The notes below the pieces were generated by a model. The model had not been told where the DNA came from, searched no databases, and saw only the letters and a program-made list of their open reading frames with translations. From positions 38,782,072 to 38,846,071 of the forward strand of contig NC_052614.1 in NCBI RefSeq assembly GCF_016545825.1: DNA of 64,000 bases, given 5' to 3'. The position numbers and the translations under genes are program-made. Below, piece after piece: positions 46,462 to 57,415 of this stretch (positions are counted from its first letter, which is position 1; every line of letters starts with the position of its first letter). This DNA is from Eucalyptus grandis (lineage: Eukaryota; Streptophyta; Magnoliopsida; Myrtales; Myrtaceae).

Positions 46462-47808
46462 AGGCAGACCTTTGGGTTCTCTGTTGGGTCACCGAAGAGA
46501 GGGTTGCTTAGTTGCTTCGAGTTGGTAACCCCATATGTCTAAGCGAAATTAGTAAACAAAATAAGCTCCGATGATGAAGGAATCCACCAAAATTGGAAGA
46601 CTCGACCCCGCCGTATACCTGTCTGCTGTTTTTTTTTTTTGGCGCCTGAGCTCCAATTTTCCGTGAGATGCGCTCAAGCTTTGTCTCTCTCTTCTCCGTT
46701 TCCTCTTTTCCTCGTTTTCTATCACCGTTTGCCTGCTTTTCATTTGGTTCGATTCCTTCATGCGCACAATCTATGGAAGGAAAAATTGATGGTAGGCTGA
46801 AGTCTAGCATCGAAAGAACGTGGGCTTGGCTAGGCCGTTAACACGCGATCAGCAAAAAGAGGACAAGATTAAAGCCGCGGAAGCTAAAGACATCACTTGG
46901 CAAGCAATTGGCAAAATAAATTAAAAGGGCATGACAAAATTAATTTTTGATTCTCATTAACACATTATAAAAAGGGGTCAACCAAACTACAAGCCGGTTT
47001 ATCAAAACACTTAAAAGAGACATAAACAAGAGGAACAAATGAAAATTAATGAATTCTTAAAAAATAAAATGAAAGAAAGTTAAAAAAAAATAAAAAATAG
47101 AAGAAACCGCATGGTATGGCCACAGCCAACCATGGCCAGCTTCGCAAGGATCTATGCTGGTAGGATTGTTCACGAAAAACAGAAAAAAAAAACGATCAAC
47201 CGAGCCGAACAAAATTGATAAGCTCAGTTTAGCACTTTAGGTTTTAATTTTGGTTTAGGATTTTTTTCTTTTTGGTTATTCGTTTGGTTTTAGTTTATGA
47301 CTTTGAAAACCGACAATTTAAACCGATAAGCTTAATAACAAATTTATTTTCCATCTAACAAATATAATTTGTAGCTAACCTACGAAAACAACTGCTTTGT
47401 ATTTAATACCGTATGCCACGAATCTTCACAGCCAAGAGAAAAGAAAAATGGGAATTGAAATAAATAACAGAAGATACATCCACAAGCTCCCAGGGAGCAG
47501 CTAGGGCAGCTCTTGTTTAGCCAGCTACGTACTGACCAAATAACTTCTGCCAAACGCCAATAGTACACAACACAGATGAAGACTAGAATCACAACCTTAA
47601 AGCATCTCACTATGGAGACAAGCCAGGACTGACAATGCCACTGAAGATCTTTCATCCTATAGCATGAGAAACACGCTTGCATTGGCCAACCAGACATTGA
47701 CCCCCTAAAGTGCGGAGAGTCGAATCGTTTTTGCTTCTTTTTTCTTCTTTTTACACACATTTTTCTTTTCCACCATCGAACCAAACATCTTCGAGTGGGT
47801 CATATGTC

Positions 47809-47868
47809 TTAAAACTTCAAACCAGAACCATGCAACTTTTCTTCCATGACGCCGTCAATTCTCTCTCC
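47809..47868 (-). pseudogene. Last 19 codons of a sulfotransferase gene (copy A)
   Basis: The minus strand encodes GERIDGVMEEKLHGSGLKF and a stop, matching the C-terminus of the copy-B gene (56273-56332). At 47868/47869 the sequence jumps to DNA that in copy B lies 1671 bp further on (58004). The gene body and upstream region are therefore deleted in copy A, with only 1-2 bases of junction homology. The TAG stop of copy B is TAA here. Confidence 0.9.
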
Positions 47869-48735
47869 ACTGGATCAGGTGTATAAAACCAAATCCTAAC
47901 CACTCTATCTATAACACAAAATACTCTCACTACCCCACACCTGGTTCACGATTTTCATTACATAATTAAGGCTATATATCAACTAACAAGGATTAATAAT
48001 GCTAGAGTGGATACGCACACTTTCTCGTGGCATCCGTGATCAAATATACTTTTCAGTCATATTAATAAATAAAAACACACGCATCTCGTTCACGCGATTG
48101 ACTAAAAAACCCATGCTCAAAAAAGAACATAAAGCATTACTTATAAAAAAAAAAAAAATAAGGGTTAATACCTCAAAAAACTCAAATTATACCAACTATG
48201 ACACAATTTTTTTTTTTATTAGTAGAAATCCTAAACTTGCCAATTGTGACAAATATACTATGAATAGAACTAAAATAGAGAATAATTATGTCACATGTAT
48301 AAATTTGGATTTGTTCATGACACGAAAAAAAGTAAGAGGTATTTGTACCACAGTGAGCAAGTTTATAATTTTGTTTGTAATATATATTAAAAAACTTTTC
48401 GATATTTGTGCCACAGTGCGAATAGTATGGGATTTTTTTGTGATATTTGCCCAAAAATTGAGCATTAGAAGTGGATGTGTCCACTTAAACAACTCAAAAT
48501 TGTTTTTGATCAACGAAATCTAGCAAATTGTGCCACTTGACCGAGAAGTTAAAGACAGCGGTCGGCGGGCCAAAAAAATCGGAATTCCTTGTCTTTCGTC
48601 TCAAAATGTATCTTCTCCATGTCGTTGCTACCAAGAGTGTGGTTGAACAAGATTTTCACGGGTAACGTTAAAACCCAAGCACGAGAAACCTAGGAAATCT
48701 TTCGTGGAATCTTATGGAAGTATATCGAGAAACAG

Positions 48736-48974
48736 GATACATATAATACACGCCAATGCCTCGGAACTCTAAACTTTGCTTGAAATCTTAGCTAAGGTAT
48801 TAAAAGTATTTTCTTTTATAAGAATAAAGACATGGTAGAAGGTTATCAATTAACTAGTTGAAGAAAACAAGAACACATGGCTTGAGCTTTGCTCTCTACA
48901 CCTATGGACCTTCACGAACGATGTTCAGTTAAAAAATGAGTGCCGAACACCTGGAGTGCCAAAACTTAGCATGA
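48736..48974. other. Spacer between copy A and a long-TIR element
   Basis: 239 bases of AT-rich DNA unique to this side, with no feature recognised. Confidence 0.5.
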
Positions 48975-49844
48975 AGGGATACTGAAGTGCCAAAAATTAG
49001 GAAAGCGACACTTAAGTGCCAAAATCGAAGTAAAATGGATCACTTAAGTGTCAATCCGGCCAAAATGCTAACATGGCAATTTTCCAACAAGGTAAATGCA
49101 AAACACACTGATGTGGCTAGAAAATGCAAAAACGATGTCGTTTTTATTTCTAACGTACTAACAAATTAATAAAAATTCAAAATTAAAAAAACTAAATTTA
49201 TTTAAAACATATAAAAATAAAAATAAAGGAGGGGGAGGGGAGGGAGACGATTGAGGGCAGAGCCCTCACCCCCGTCGCCTCCCCGCCATCGCCGAGAAGG
49301 GCCGGCGACAGAGGGAGGAGGGTCGGCCAGGGTCACCGTCTCCCCGTTGTCGTCGGGAAGGGCCGATGACGGAGGGGGAGGATCAACCGAGGTCGCCAAC
49401 CCCGGCCAATCAGCGGCGAGGGCCCGTGAGCCCTCACCGGATCCGGACGAGATCGCCGGTCAGCCGGGGCCAACAACCCCGGCCGACCCTCCCCCTCCAT
49501 TGCCGACCCTTCTTGGTGGTGGCGGTGAGGGCTCGGCACCTCGCCGCCTCCCTCCCCCATTTTTTTCTTACTTTTATTTTTATTCTTAAATGTTTTAAAT
49601 AAATTTAGTTTTAAATTTAATTTAATGAATTTTTATATTAATTTTTTACCATGTCAAAGACAAAACGACGTTTTTGCATTATCTAGCCACATCAGCATGC
49701 AAAATGACACCGTTTTGCACTTATTTCACCGGAAAATTGCCACGTCAACATTTTGACCATATTGGTTCTTAAATGATCCATTTTGCTTCGATTTTGGCAC
49801 TTAATTGTCACGTTCCTAACTTTTGACACTTAAGTGTCTCTCTA
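48975..49844. mobile_element. Second long-TIR element with GC-rich core
   Basis: Left arm 48975-49170 and right arm 49655-49844 are inverted repeats: TTAGGAAAGCGACACTTAAG pairs with the reverse complement of CACGTTCCTAAC and neighbours, and AAATGGATCA, CAATTTTCC and GATGTGGCTAG are mirrored. Arms are ~190 bp, AT-rich. The core 49225-49560 is very GC-rich (GCCGGCGACAGAG, CCCCGGCC phrases). Its phrase 'TTAAGTGCCAAAATCG' resembles TIR phrases of the 43500 element, so a related long-TIR family is likely. No clear target duplication: the right end abuts an LTR fragment. Frames inside are composition artefacts. Confidence 0.65.
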
Positions 49845-49997
49845 TGTCACGCCCCGATCCTCGAGCGCGCACCCATCCCTCACTGGTCGATTAAATAACA
49901 ACGTCCCAGGACGCATCACCGACCCATTAATTTTCATACGCATGCGGAAGCAAATATAAAATCCCCAGACAATAAAACAATTCCCAAAGTATCAAAA
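49845..49997 (-). mobile_element. Tekay-like LTR end fragment
   Basis: Plus strand TGTCACGCCCCGATCCTCG onwards matches the outer ends of the LTRs at ~700 and 8118 (shared CATACGCATGCGGAAGC). It is cut at the border of duplication copy B. The 13-mer CCCAAAGTATCAA occurs on both sides of that border (49983-49995 and 50010-50022), suggesting homology-assisted joining. Confidence 0.8.
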
Positions 49998-51428
49998 CTG
50001 TGATGAACGCCCAAAGTATCAAGGATTCTCTCCGGGTGCATTTTGCATTCTGTATCGAATTCCGGGATGACTAGTATACCAAGTGAACGTCATCTTCAAC
50101 AGGGATAAAGTAACTTATCATACGCAAAATATGCTTTGTCATCTTGCGAAATGCAAATTATAATTTCTATACAAGTAGCATCCGTATCATGTCAACTCTG
50201 AACAGTACATTCGAAGGTTCCAGTTCATCCTTTAATAATAATTAAAAGGTAGCCCACTTAACTCTATTTTCGACTAAGCGAAGCAAACCTATTGAAATAT
50301 TCGTTGGTTGGCTCGTATCTGGGGTAGCGTGGATGAAATTTTATAATATCAATCCAGTATTGTATACAACACCAAATATGAACTGGTGTTTTAAAATGAA
50401 GTCAATGATATACATGATAAGTCACCAAGCACAGGGCCAAGTCTTTCAACAATATAAACATCAATTTGCCAATTTTCCCTGTGTAGAGGGATATCTTTAA
50501 AAAAAAAAAAAAAAAAAAAACCCAAATAAATAAATATTCCCAGCATGATTTGATGCTTTCATACGGCTTTTTAAAAAAAAAGTGATTTTCACTTTTATTC
50601 TCTACTCGACGACTTATTCTGAGTTTTTTTTAGAATTGGTATTACAAACCAGTTACATATTCCGTTGTTTCTTAACCTATGAACAATTAACATCATAGAA
50701 AATCTTTAGCTACCCTAGTTAGAGCATCCAATCATAGTTTGACATGGCGCACATTTTATTTATAGTTAAATATGCAAGGGGGTTGTCTAATCCTCTACTT
50801 TGAGATTGGCTTTAGCAAGAATAGAGGAAAATATGTCTCTTTAGTTAGATATGCAATTTTGAGTTCATTTGGTGTACATCTAATGTAAGTGAACATATTT
50901 GCATTTTTTTTTTAGTCATTTATAGCTATAGCGTAATGATGTTTGTATATGTAAGCATCATCCATTTTTTGGCTGTTCAAAAGTAAGTGGTACTTCACTC
51001 TGTCAGGATGAAGCATTATCAATCATCATAAAAAATTATGGATAATTATTTAAAAAGTCATAAACATATTATACGGTTTAATTTAGTCCTAAACTTTTCA
51101 ATTTAACCAATTTAATCTTAAATCATTCAATGTTTTGTCCATATAGTCATTTCAACTAATTTTGGCTGGTAATTACTAACATGAATATCAACCGTCTTAT
51201 GTGACATAGCTAGTTAGGAAGGCTGGTGCAGATATAGATAATTATGGCAATTTTTATTAAAAAAAATTATGCGGAAGTCCATATGTCACTCTTTTCACTA
51301 CATAGTGAGCTATTGACTACGTGTCTTTGAATTGGATCCTCTCACCATGATGCTATTGGGCCACTTCAATTAATTTCTGTAATTGAATAAAAATGGCAGG
51401 ATTCTATAAAGTTAGAGGGCAATTTTAT

Positions 51429-54400
51429 TGTCGCGACCAATTTTTTTCGGGGTGTGAACCACCTACGGTTTGGCTAATGGACTGTTAAGCCTAGACTTAA
51501 CTCGGGCTCTCCCAAGCCCATACCAATTCGCGACTTAGGTTTGAATTGTTAACATGCAATTGAATTTTAACTAGGAGTCGCCGCTAATCTATTTTTGGTA
51601 GGTCAATTAGAAACCCTAGTAAAGTAACCAGAGATTTACTTTACTCCTACGAACCAAAGACTAAGGGTACGGGGACTTGATTACGTTAGATTTCTCTAAC
51701 GCCCTTTCGGTACCTTTCTTTTTATTTTGAAAAATGTTTGGTAAGCAATTTGGATTGATTTTAAATCTATTTCCTAACATGTGGTGTTCAATGCAGTGCG
51801 CAAACCACCAATTTAACACCCAAGAAAGCAATTAAATAATGTAGGACTTACCTCAAAGCAACGAAAGCATCTGCAGTGTTAAATTAAAATCCACATCATT
51901 TTTAATTAACAAGCAATTACTCAATTGTTATTTTCTATTTTTCAACAAAAATATAATCCATATGCAATGCAATGCTTTTAATCTAATATGAAATGATATG
52001 ACATGGCAATATGTTCTAAACTATATGAATGAATAAAAAATTTTGTGATTTCTTAATGAACATGCAATAATTAAATATGCAATCTAAATTAACCAAAATG
52101 ACTTAATTCTAATGACGTGTGATGCAATGCAATGACGTACAAGATTATTTTAACTAAAATGACATTCGACATATAATTTAATATGCGAGCTATATGTCAC
52201 GCAACATTTATTAAATGACATAATCTAATGACGGACAATTTCTAATTAGAAATGAACCTAACAATAATCACTAAATAACGTGCATTTCATTAACCTAATT
52301 CTGTATGACGTGCAAATGACATTTTTTATTTTTAAAATGCAATCTATCCTAGAAATTGCAACTAATTTATCATAAGACAAATTTTATGAAATTTGAAATG
52401 ATCTAGCTAGATTAAGATTCTATCTAATTTAAACTAGGGGATTAAGTCATATTAAATCCTAATTTAAACTAAGACATTATCTAAATCAAAAATGCAATTT
52501 ATCTAAAAAGATTATCTAAATTTAAAATGAAACATGCAATTCTAATCTAATATGCACAATAATTTTTTTTTTTTTTTTGTGTTTTTCTTTAAGAAATTCG
52601 AAATTAAAACTTCACATAATTAAACATGCAATTCGAATAAAAAAACTAACAACCTAAATGAATGCACTTTCTTTTTTAGATTTTTTATTTAAAAATTCGA
52701 AATAAGATTGCAATCCTAAATATGCAAGATAATAAAAACAAACCTAATCCTTATTCAGATTTTTTTTATTTTCTTATTTAAAAATTCGAAATAAGATTGC
52801 GATTTTAAACCTCAGACTAGGAATATTCTAAAACAAACTTAACCCTAATTCAATTTTTTTTTTTTTTTTCCTCTTATGAAAATAAAATTGATCCAAACAC
52901 ACGACATCTAATCAAGCAAGACATATATTGATATCCAAAATTGGCGAACCATATCTCGTGCATGAGATCGGGTTGTAATTTTAAAATTAAATCGCGAATC
53001 GAATCTCGAGCAGAGATTGGATTGTCGATTTTGTAAGTTGATTGCGTCGGATTTCGGGTCAAAAAATCGACCGTGTCAATCCCTAAACTTGAGGACTATT
53101 TCATATTGGGATATCAATAACATTTTAAGGAACAATTCCACTAAAACAGAATATTAAAGACATAATAATAAAAATGATAAAAAAACAAAACAAAACATAA
53201 AAGAAAAACTACCTAATCTGATTTTTTTCTTTTTCTCTTTTCTTTTTTTCTTTCCGCAAAAGTGGGCTTGCTCGTGTGGCTGGTCACCGGGCAGCGAATC
53301 TCGATCGTCAGAGGGCGTCGCGGTCGGAGCTCCGGCAAGGGGGATCGGTGGCAAGCAGACTGGCAGGTAGAGGCGCGGCATCGGCGGAAGCAGGAGCACG
53401 GTCGTCGGACGCGGGCTGCTGGCTTCGGGCGCTGGGCACTAGCGTCGGGCAGATCTGGCTCGGGTCAATCGGACTCGGGCAGAACAGCGTCGGATCGGAA
53501 GTGGTGCGCGGTAGGGCTACCAATCTGGCTCGGGTTGCAGACGAGATGGGCTCGCGGTGTCAGAGCTCCGTTGCGGGGACTCCGGCAGCAGACGGCAGGG
53601 CGTTTCGCGGGTCGGTGTGGTGGCACGGTACTCGCTGGGCATCGGAGCAAAGTGGCTTCAGGCGACTCACGAACAGAACAGGGAGGAACCGTCTCGAGAT
53701 CTACTGGGGCATGAGCAGAACCAGAGCAGAAGTAGCATCACCGACAGCAACTTCGAACGGGCAGAACAGAGTAACGTCGGGTCGTCTGCTAGGGTGTTCG
53801 CAGACGGAGGTGCGGTGGGGCAGGACGGCAGATCTCGGCAGTGGGTCGCGCAAGGGAGACGAACCGGCAAGGGAGCAGCTGCGTGCGACGACGGCGGGGC
53901 CGGATGTCGTGGCGAGACTGGCGGAACGGCGGTGAAGACTCGTCGAAGGAGGACCACAACGGAGTGGCGGCGGTGTGGGCACGGTGGTGCGGCGTGAGGC
54001 TCCGGGTCGCCCGGCGGTGTGGACCTCCGACCGGTGGTGCACGATCGTGAGCAGCGAAGGGAAGGAGACAGTGAACAGTCACTGTCCCCACACTGTTCCT
54101 CCTTTTGCTTTTTGCTTTTCCCCTTTCTCCACGCACGGCTCTTCCTTGCTTTTTTCCTTTCTCTTTTGTGTTATTTTTTTACTTTGAAAACCGAGAATAA
54201 TTCCCCTTTCAACGAAGAGAAACCTCGAAAAGCCCCCTTCTCTTGCCGTCCACGATTGCTTTTATAGGTAAAAATAGATGATCTTCGTAGAATATTTTAT
54301 CTCGCTTTTTTCAATATACACGAAAATAATCTATAACCTCCCGATCACCCAAAATCCTCTTATTTTCCTTATCTCCTTAATATTCCCAACGATCTTATCA

Positions 54401-54736
54401 CCTAAAGACTAAAGATAAGATTACAACCTGATTCTAAAAATCACCGTAATATCGCAAAAAATCTCAATTTCCCACGAGATAATTAATTTAAAAAATAACG
54501 GGCTTTGGCTAATTTGCTCCTTTCGTGGGCCTAGACCGGCCTGCCAAACTAGAGCTCATAAACATAAATTTAAACCCATTCACCACCGGTCCAATAAAAT
54601 GCAAATAAAAAATAAATGCACCTACAACTAAATACTATGCAGTTAATTAATTAATATTTTTTATGGGTTAAAATTAATCCATAATTTCTTAATGCGATAA
54701 ATGACTAAACGGGTAACCAAAATTTAGGTGTCAACA
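51429..54736 (-). mobile_element. Solo LTR, Tat/Ogre-like, with perfect target duplication
   Basis: 3308 bp flanked by TTTAT (51424-51428, 54737-54741). The minus strand starts TGTTGACACCTAAATTTTGG and ends GGTCGCGACA. The empty site is preserved in copy A (TTTAT at 46026-46030, flanks matching on both sides). A TATA box at 54258-54266 is followed downstream (lower coordinates) by a GC-rich block 53262-54060. Frames of up to 219 codons in that block are uninterrupted because of its composition and show no recognisable domain. No gag-pol is present, so internal recombination removed it, or the element is a terminal-repeat-only derivative. It shares sequence with 12207-13514. Confidence 0.88.
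54258..54266 (-). promoter_or_regulatory. TATA box of the solo LTR
   Basis: The minus strand reads TATAAAAGC within CCTATAAAAGCAATCG, ~470 bases from the LTR start. It would drive transcription toward the GC-rich block if active. Confidence 0.6.
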
Positions 54737-56272
54737 TTTATTGTGTGAAGATACCCCAAAATGGAATGAGATCCTTTACCTCCACTAGTATAATTATTTG
54801 GTGTCTCATCCATTCAAACTATTAAGTATCGTTCTAAATCACTTAAATTATAGTTATGATATATTTTGTATACTGGTAGTCTCCTTTCATTTAATGTTTT
54901 AAATTTTATGATTTGGTATTGCTCTATGATATGAGAGCACATGTCAAATCTTGGGCCCCTCTTTCAAACTCATTGATTGTGGTGGGCTCACAACATTGTC
55001 GACCATTTCCATATAAATCCATAACTTAATAATTCCTTAATCACAGTTCAAAATTCACTTAAACTTCAAATTTGCGGCCTAATTCCCAAAATTATTTTGA
55101 TTAGATGAATAACGAGTTCGATTAATTATTGGGCATTACAAAATGATGCTAACCTGGCTTAGCGTGGTTCCTGTGAGATGCGCACGCAAGCTTTGTCTCT
55201 CTCTTCTCCGTTTCCTCATTTCCTCGTTTTCTATCACCGTTTGCCTTCTTTTCATTTGGTTCGATTCCTTCATGCGCACAATCTATGGAAGGAAAAATTG
55301 ATGGTAGGCTGAAGTCTAGCATCGAAAGAACGTGGGCTTGGCTAGGCCGTTAACACGCGATCAGCAAAAAGAGGACAAGATTAAAGCCGCGGAAGCTAAA
55401 GACATCACTTGGCAAGCAATTGGCAAAGTAAATTAAAGGGCATGACAAAATTAATTTTTGATTCTCATTAATACATTATAAAAGGGGGTCAACCAAACTA
55501 CAAGCTGGTTTATCAAAACACTTAAAAGAGCCAAAAACAAGAGGAACAAATGAAAATTAATGAATTCTTAAAAAATAAAATGAAAGAAAGTTAAAAAAAA
55601 AAAATAGAATAAACCGCATGGGTATGGCCACAGCCCAACCATGGCCAGCTTCGGCAAGGATCTATGCTGGTAGGATTGTTCACGAAAAACAGAAAAAAAA
55701 ACAAAAACGATCAACATGAGCCGAACAAAATTGATAAGCTCAGTTTAGCACTTTAGGATTTTAATTTTGGTTTAGGATTTTTTTTTTCTTTGGTTATTCG
55801 TTTGGTTTTAGTTTATGACTTTGAAAACCGACAAATTAAACCGATAAGCTTAATAACAAATTTATTTTCCATCTTACAAATATAATTTGTAGCTTAACCT
55901 ACCAAATAACTGCTTTGTATTTAATATCGTATGCCACGAATCTTCACACAGCCAAGAGAAAAAGAAAAATGGAATTGAAATAAATAACAGAAGATACATC
56001 CACAAGCTCCCAGGGAGCAGCTAGGCAGCTCTTGTTTAGCCAGCTACGTACTGGCCAAATAACTTCTGCCAAACGCCAATAGTACACAACACAGACGAAG
56101 CCACTGAAGATCTTTCATCCTATAGCATGAGAAACACGCTTGCATTGGCCAACCAGACATTGACCCCCTAAAGTGCGGAGAGTCGAATCGTTTTTGCTTC
56201 TTTTTTCTTCTTTTTTACACACATTTTTCTTTTCCACCATCAAACCAAACATCTTCGAGTGGGTCATATGTC

Positions 56273-57275
56273 CTAAAACTTCAAACCAGAACCATGCAAC
56301 TTTTCTTCCATGACACCGTCAATTCTCTCTCCCATCTCAGCGCTCATGTAATTCACCCAATCTCCAACCTCGCCTTTCCTGAAGAGCCTCTTGTTCTCTA
56401 CTCCAGTAGGCAACTTGCCGCTCCTATTCACCTCCGATGCACTTAAATTGTCAAAGCTACACATCCTCAGTATTCCCTCCACGGTCCCGTTTCTCAATTC
56501 TTCTTCGTTGAATGGACGCCCGTTGAAATCGGCCAACCTCCTCACTTGAACGCTCGTGTCCGCTTTCATCTCCTCATACTTCACAAACAAAACCTTCTCG
56601 GGCATCTCCGAGCTCGCCTTGTGGTAACCCAGCACATGGTCCCAGTAAGGCCCGTACACGCTAATGCCTCCGCAGAACTTGTCGAGGCCCTCTAGGAGTG
56701 GAAGTTGGCCCTTCTCTTCGGGCCTGAACTTGTTGAAGTAGTGCCACATCGAGATGAAAGTGTCTTTAGGGTTCCTACACAAGTAAACCAGCTTGCAATT
56801 GGAATGCCTCACCGATCGCGGAAGCAAGGAATAAGGCAAGTGGGTGGCCAAGAGCCTTGGGGACGTAAAAGCAGTGAGATCGGGGTTTTTATTCAGGAGA
56901 TAGAGCCCGAGCTCCAAGTAGGGCACAAGATCGTGGGGGGGTTTGTGTTAGGAGAGGGTGGCGTTGTTGTGGGTTGGAGTCAGAGTACTCGGCACGGTTC
57001 AAGAGAGCAAAGAGGATGGCCTTTAGCCAGGTGGTGCCACATTTCGGGCTGGTGACAAGGAGGATGTCAGAGGGGTGAACTTGGAATTGGTTTTGGCAAG
57101 CAAAGACGCTGTTCAAGAGCCAAGAGAGGAACCAGAAGCCCCGATACAAGCGGAGAGAGGTTTGGACCCAGCCCTCTTCCGAAGGGAGAGAGGAGAGCAA
57201 GTCTTCGCATTCTGGCGACTTGACGTCGTCTCGCAAGTAATTTTCAATGAGAGAAGGAGGTTGAGAGGGTTGCAT
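56273..57275 (-). CDS. Cytosolic sulfotransferase (SOT/SULT), 1-bp frameshift
   Basis: Intronless plant sulfotransferase of about 333 codons, usual for the family; transfers sulfate from PAPS to small hydroxyl acceptors such as flavonoids, hydroxyjasmonate or brassinosteroids (substrate not predictable here). Start MQPSQPPSL at 57275. Frame 1 holds TSPKCGTTWLKA (residues 75-86, the PAPS 5'-phosphosulfate loop; the common Ser is Cys). Frame 2 (56273-56926) holds ATHLPY with the presumed catalytic His, YLCRNPKDTFIS (3'-phosphate site), KYEEMK and RKGEVGDW near the C-terminus. The frames meet at a run of seven C (plus strand G7, 56935-56941), where six would keep one frame. This is either a sequencing error or a recent inactivation. 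Everything else is intact. Its copy-A partner is deleted. Confidence 0.85.
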
Positions 57276-57406
57276 GGTGGCGGCAGCGGCGGTGGCGTGT
57301 GGTGATGGTGGTGTTAGTGGTGGTGTAGGTGGAGGAGGAGGCTGATTGGAGTGAATGATTGGGTGTCTAAATAAAGAACATGAAGATGGTGCTGGGTGTC
57401 TCTTGC

Positions 57407-57415
57407 AATTTATAC
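57407..57415 (-). promoter_or_regulatory. TATA-like box of the sulfotransferase gene
   Basis: The minus strand reads GTATAAATT, 132 bases upstream of the chosen ATG at 57275, a plausible distance for a plant promoter with a ~100-base leader. Between them, 57290-57350 is rich in CCACC/CACCAC on the coding strand. Confidence 0.45.

Larger units (their letters stand above)
43354..48735. repeat. Segmental duplication, copy A
   Basis: Directly repeated at 49998-58897. Alignment starts at CTGTGATGAACGCCC (43354 and 49998) and ends at GAGAAACAG (48735 and 58897). Copy A has, and B lacks: a 937-bp long-TIR element (43500-44436), ~300 bp at 44870-45170, and ~490 bp at 46175-46660. Copy A lacks the 3.3-kb solo LTR and 1671 bp covering almost all of the sulfotransferase gene with its upstream DNA. 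Outside these indels the two match with modest divergence. Confidence 0.92.

Noticed and set aside
48182..48523. 174-codon and 100-codon frames in opposite directions
   Set aside because: Low-complexity AT-rich DNA. The duplicate copy B (58300-58640) does not preserve the frame.
53262..53997. Open frames of 150, 219 and 146 codons
   Set aside because: They overlap in several frames and both strands inside the GC-rich block of a solo LTR. Lack of stops follows from composition, and no domain is recognisable.
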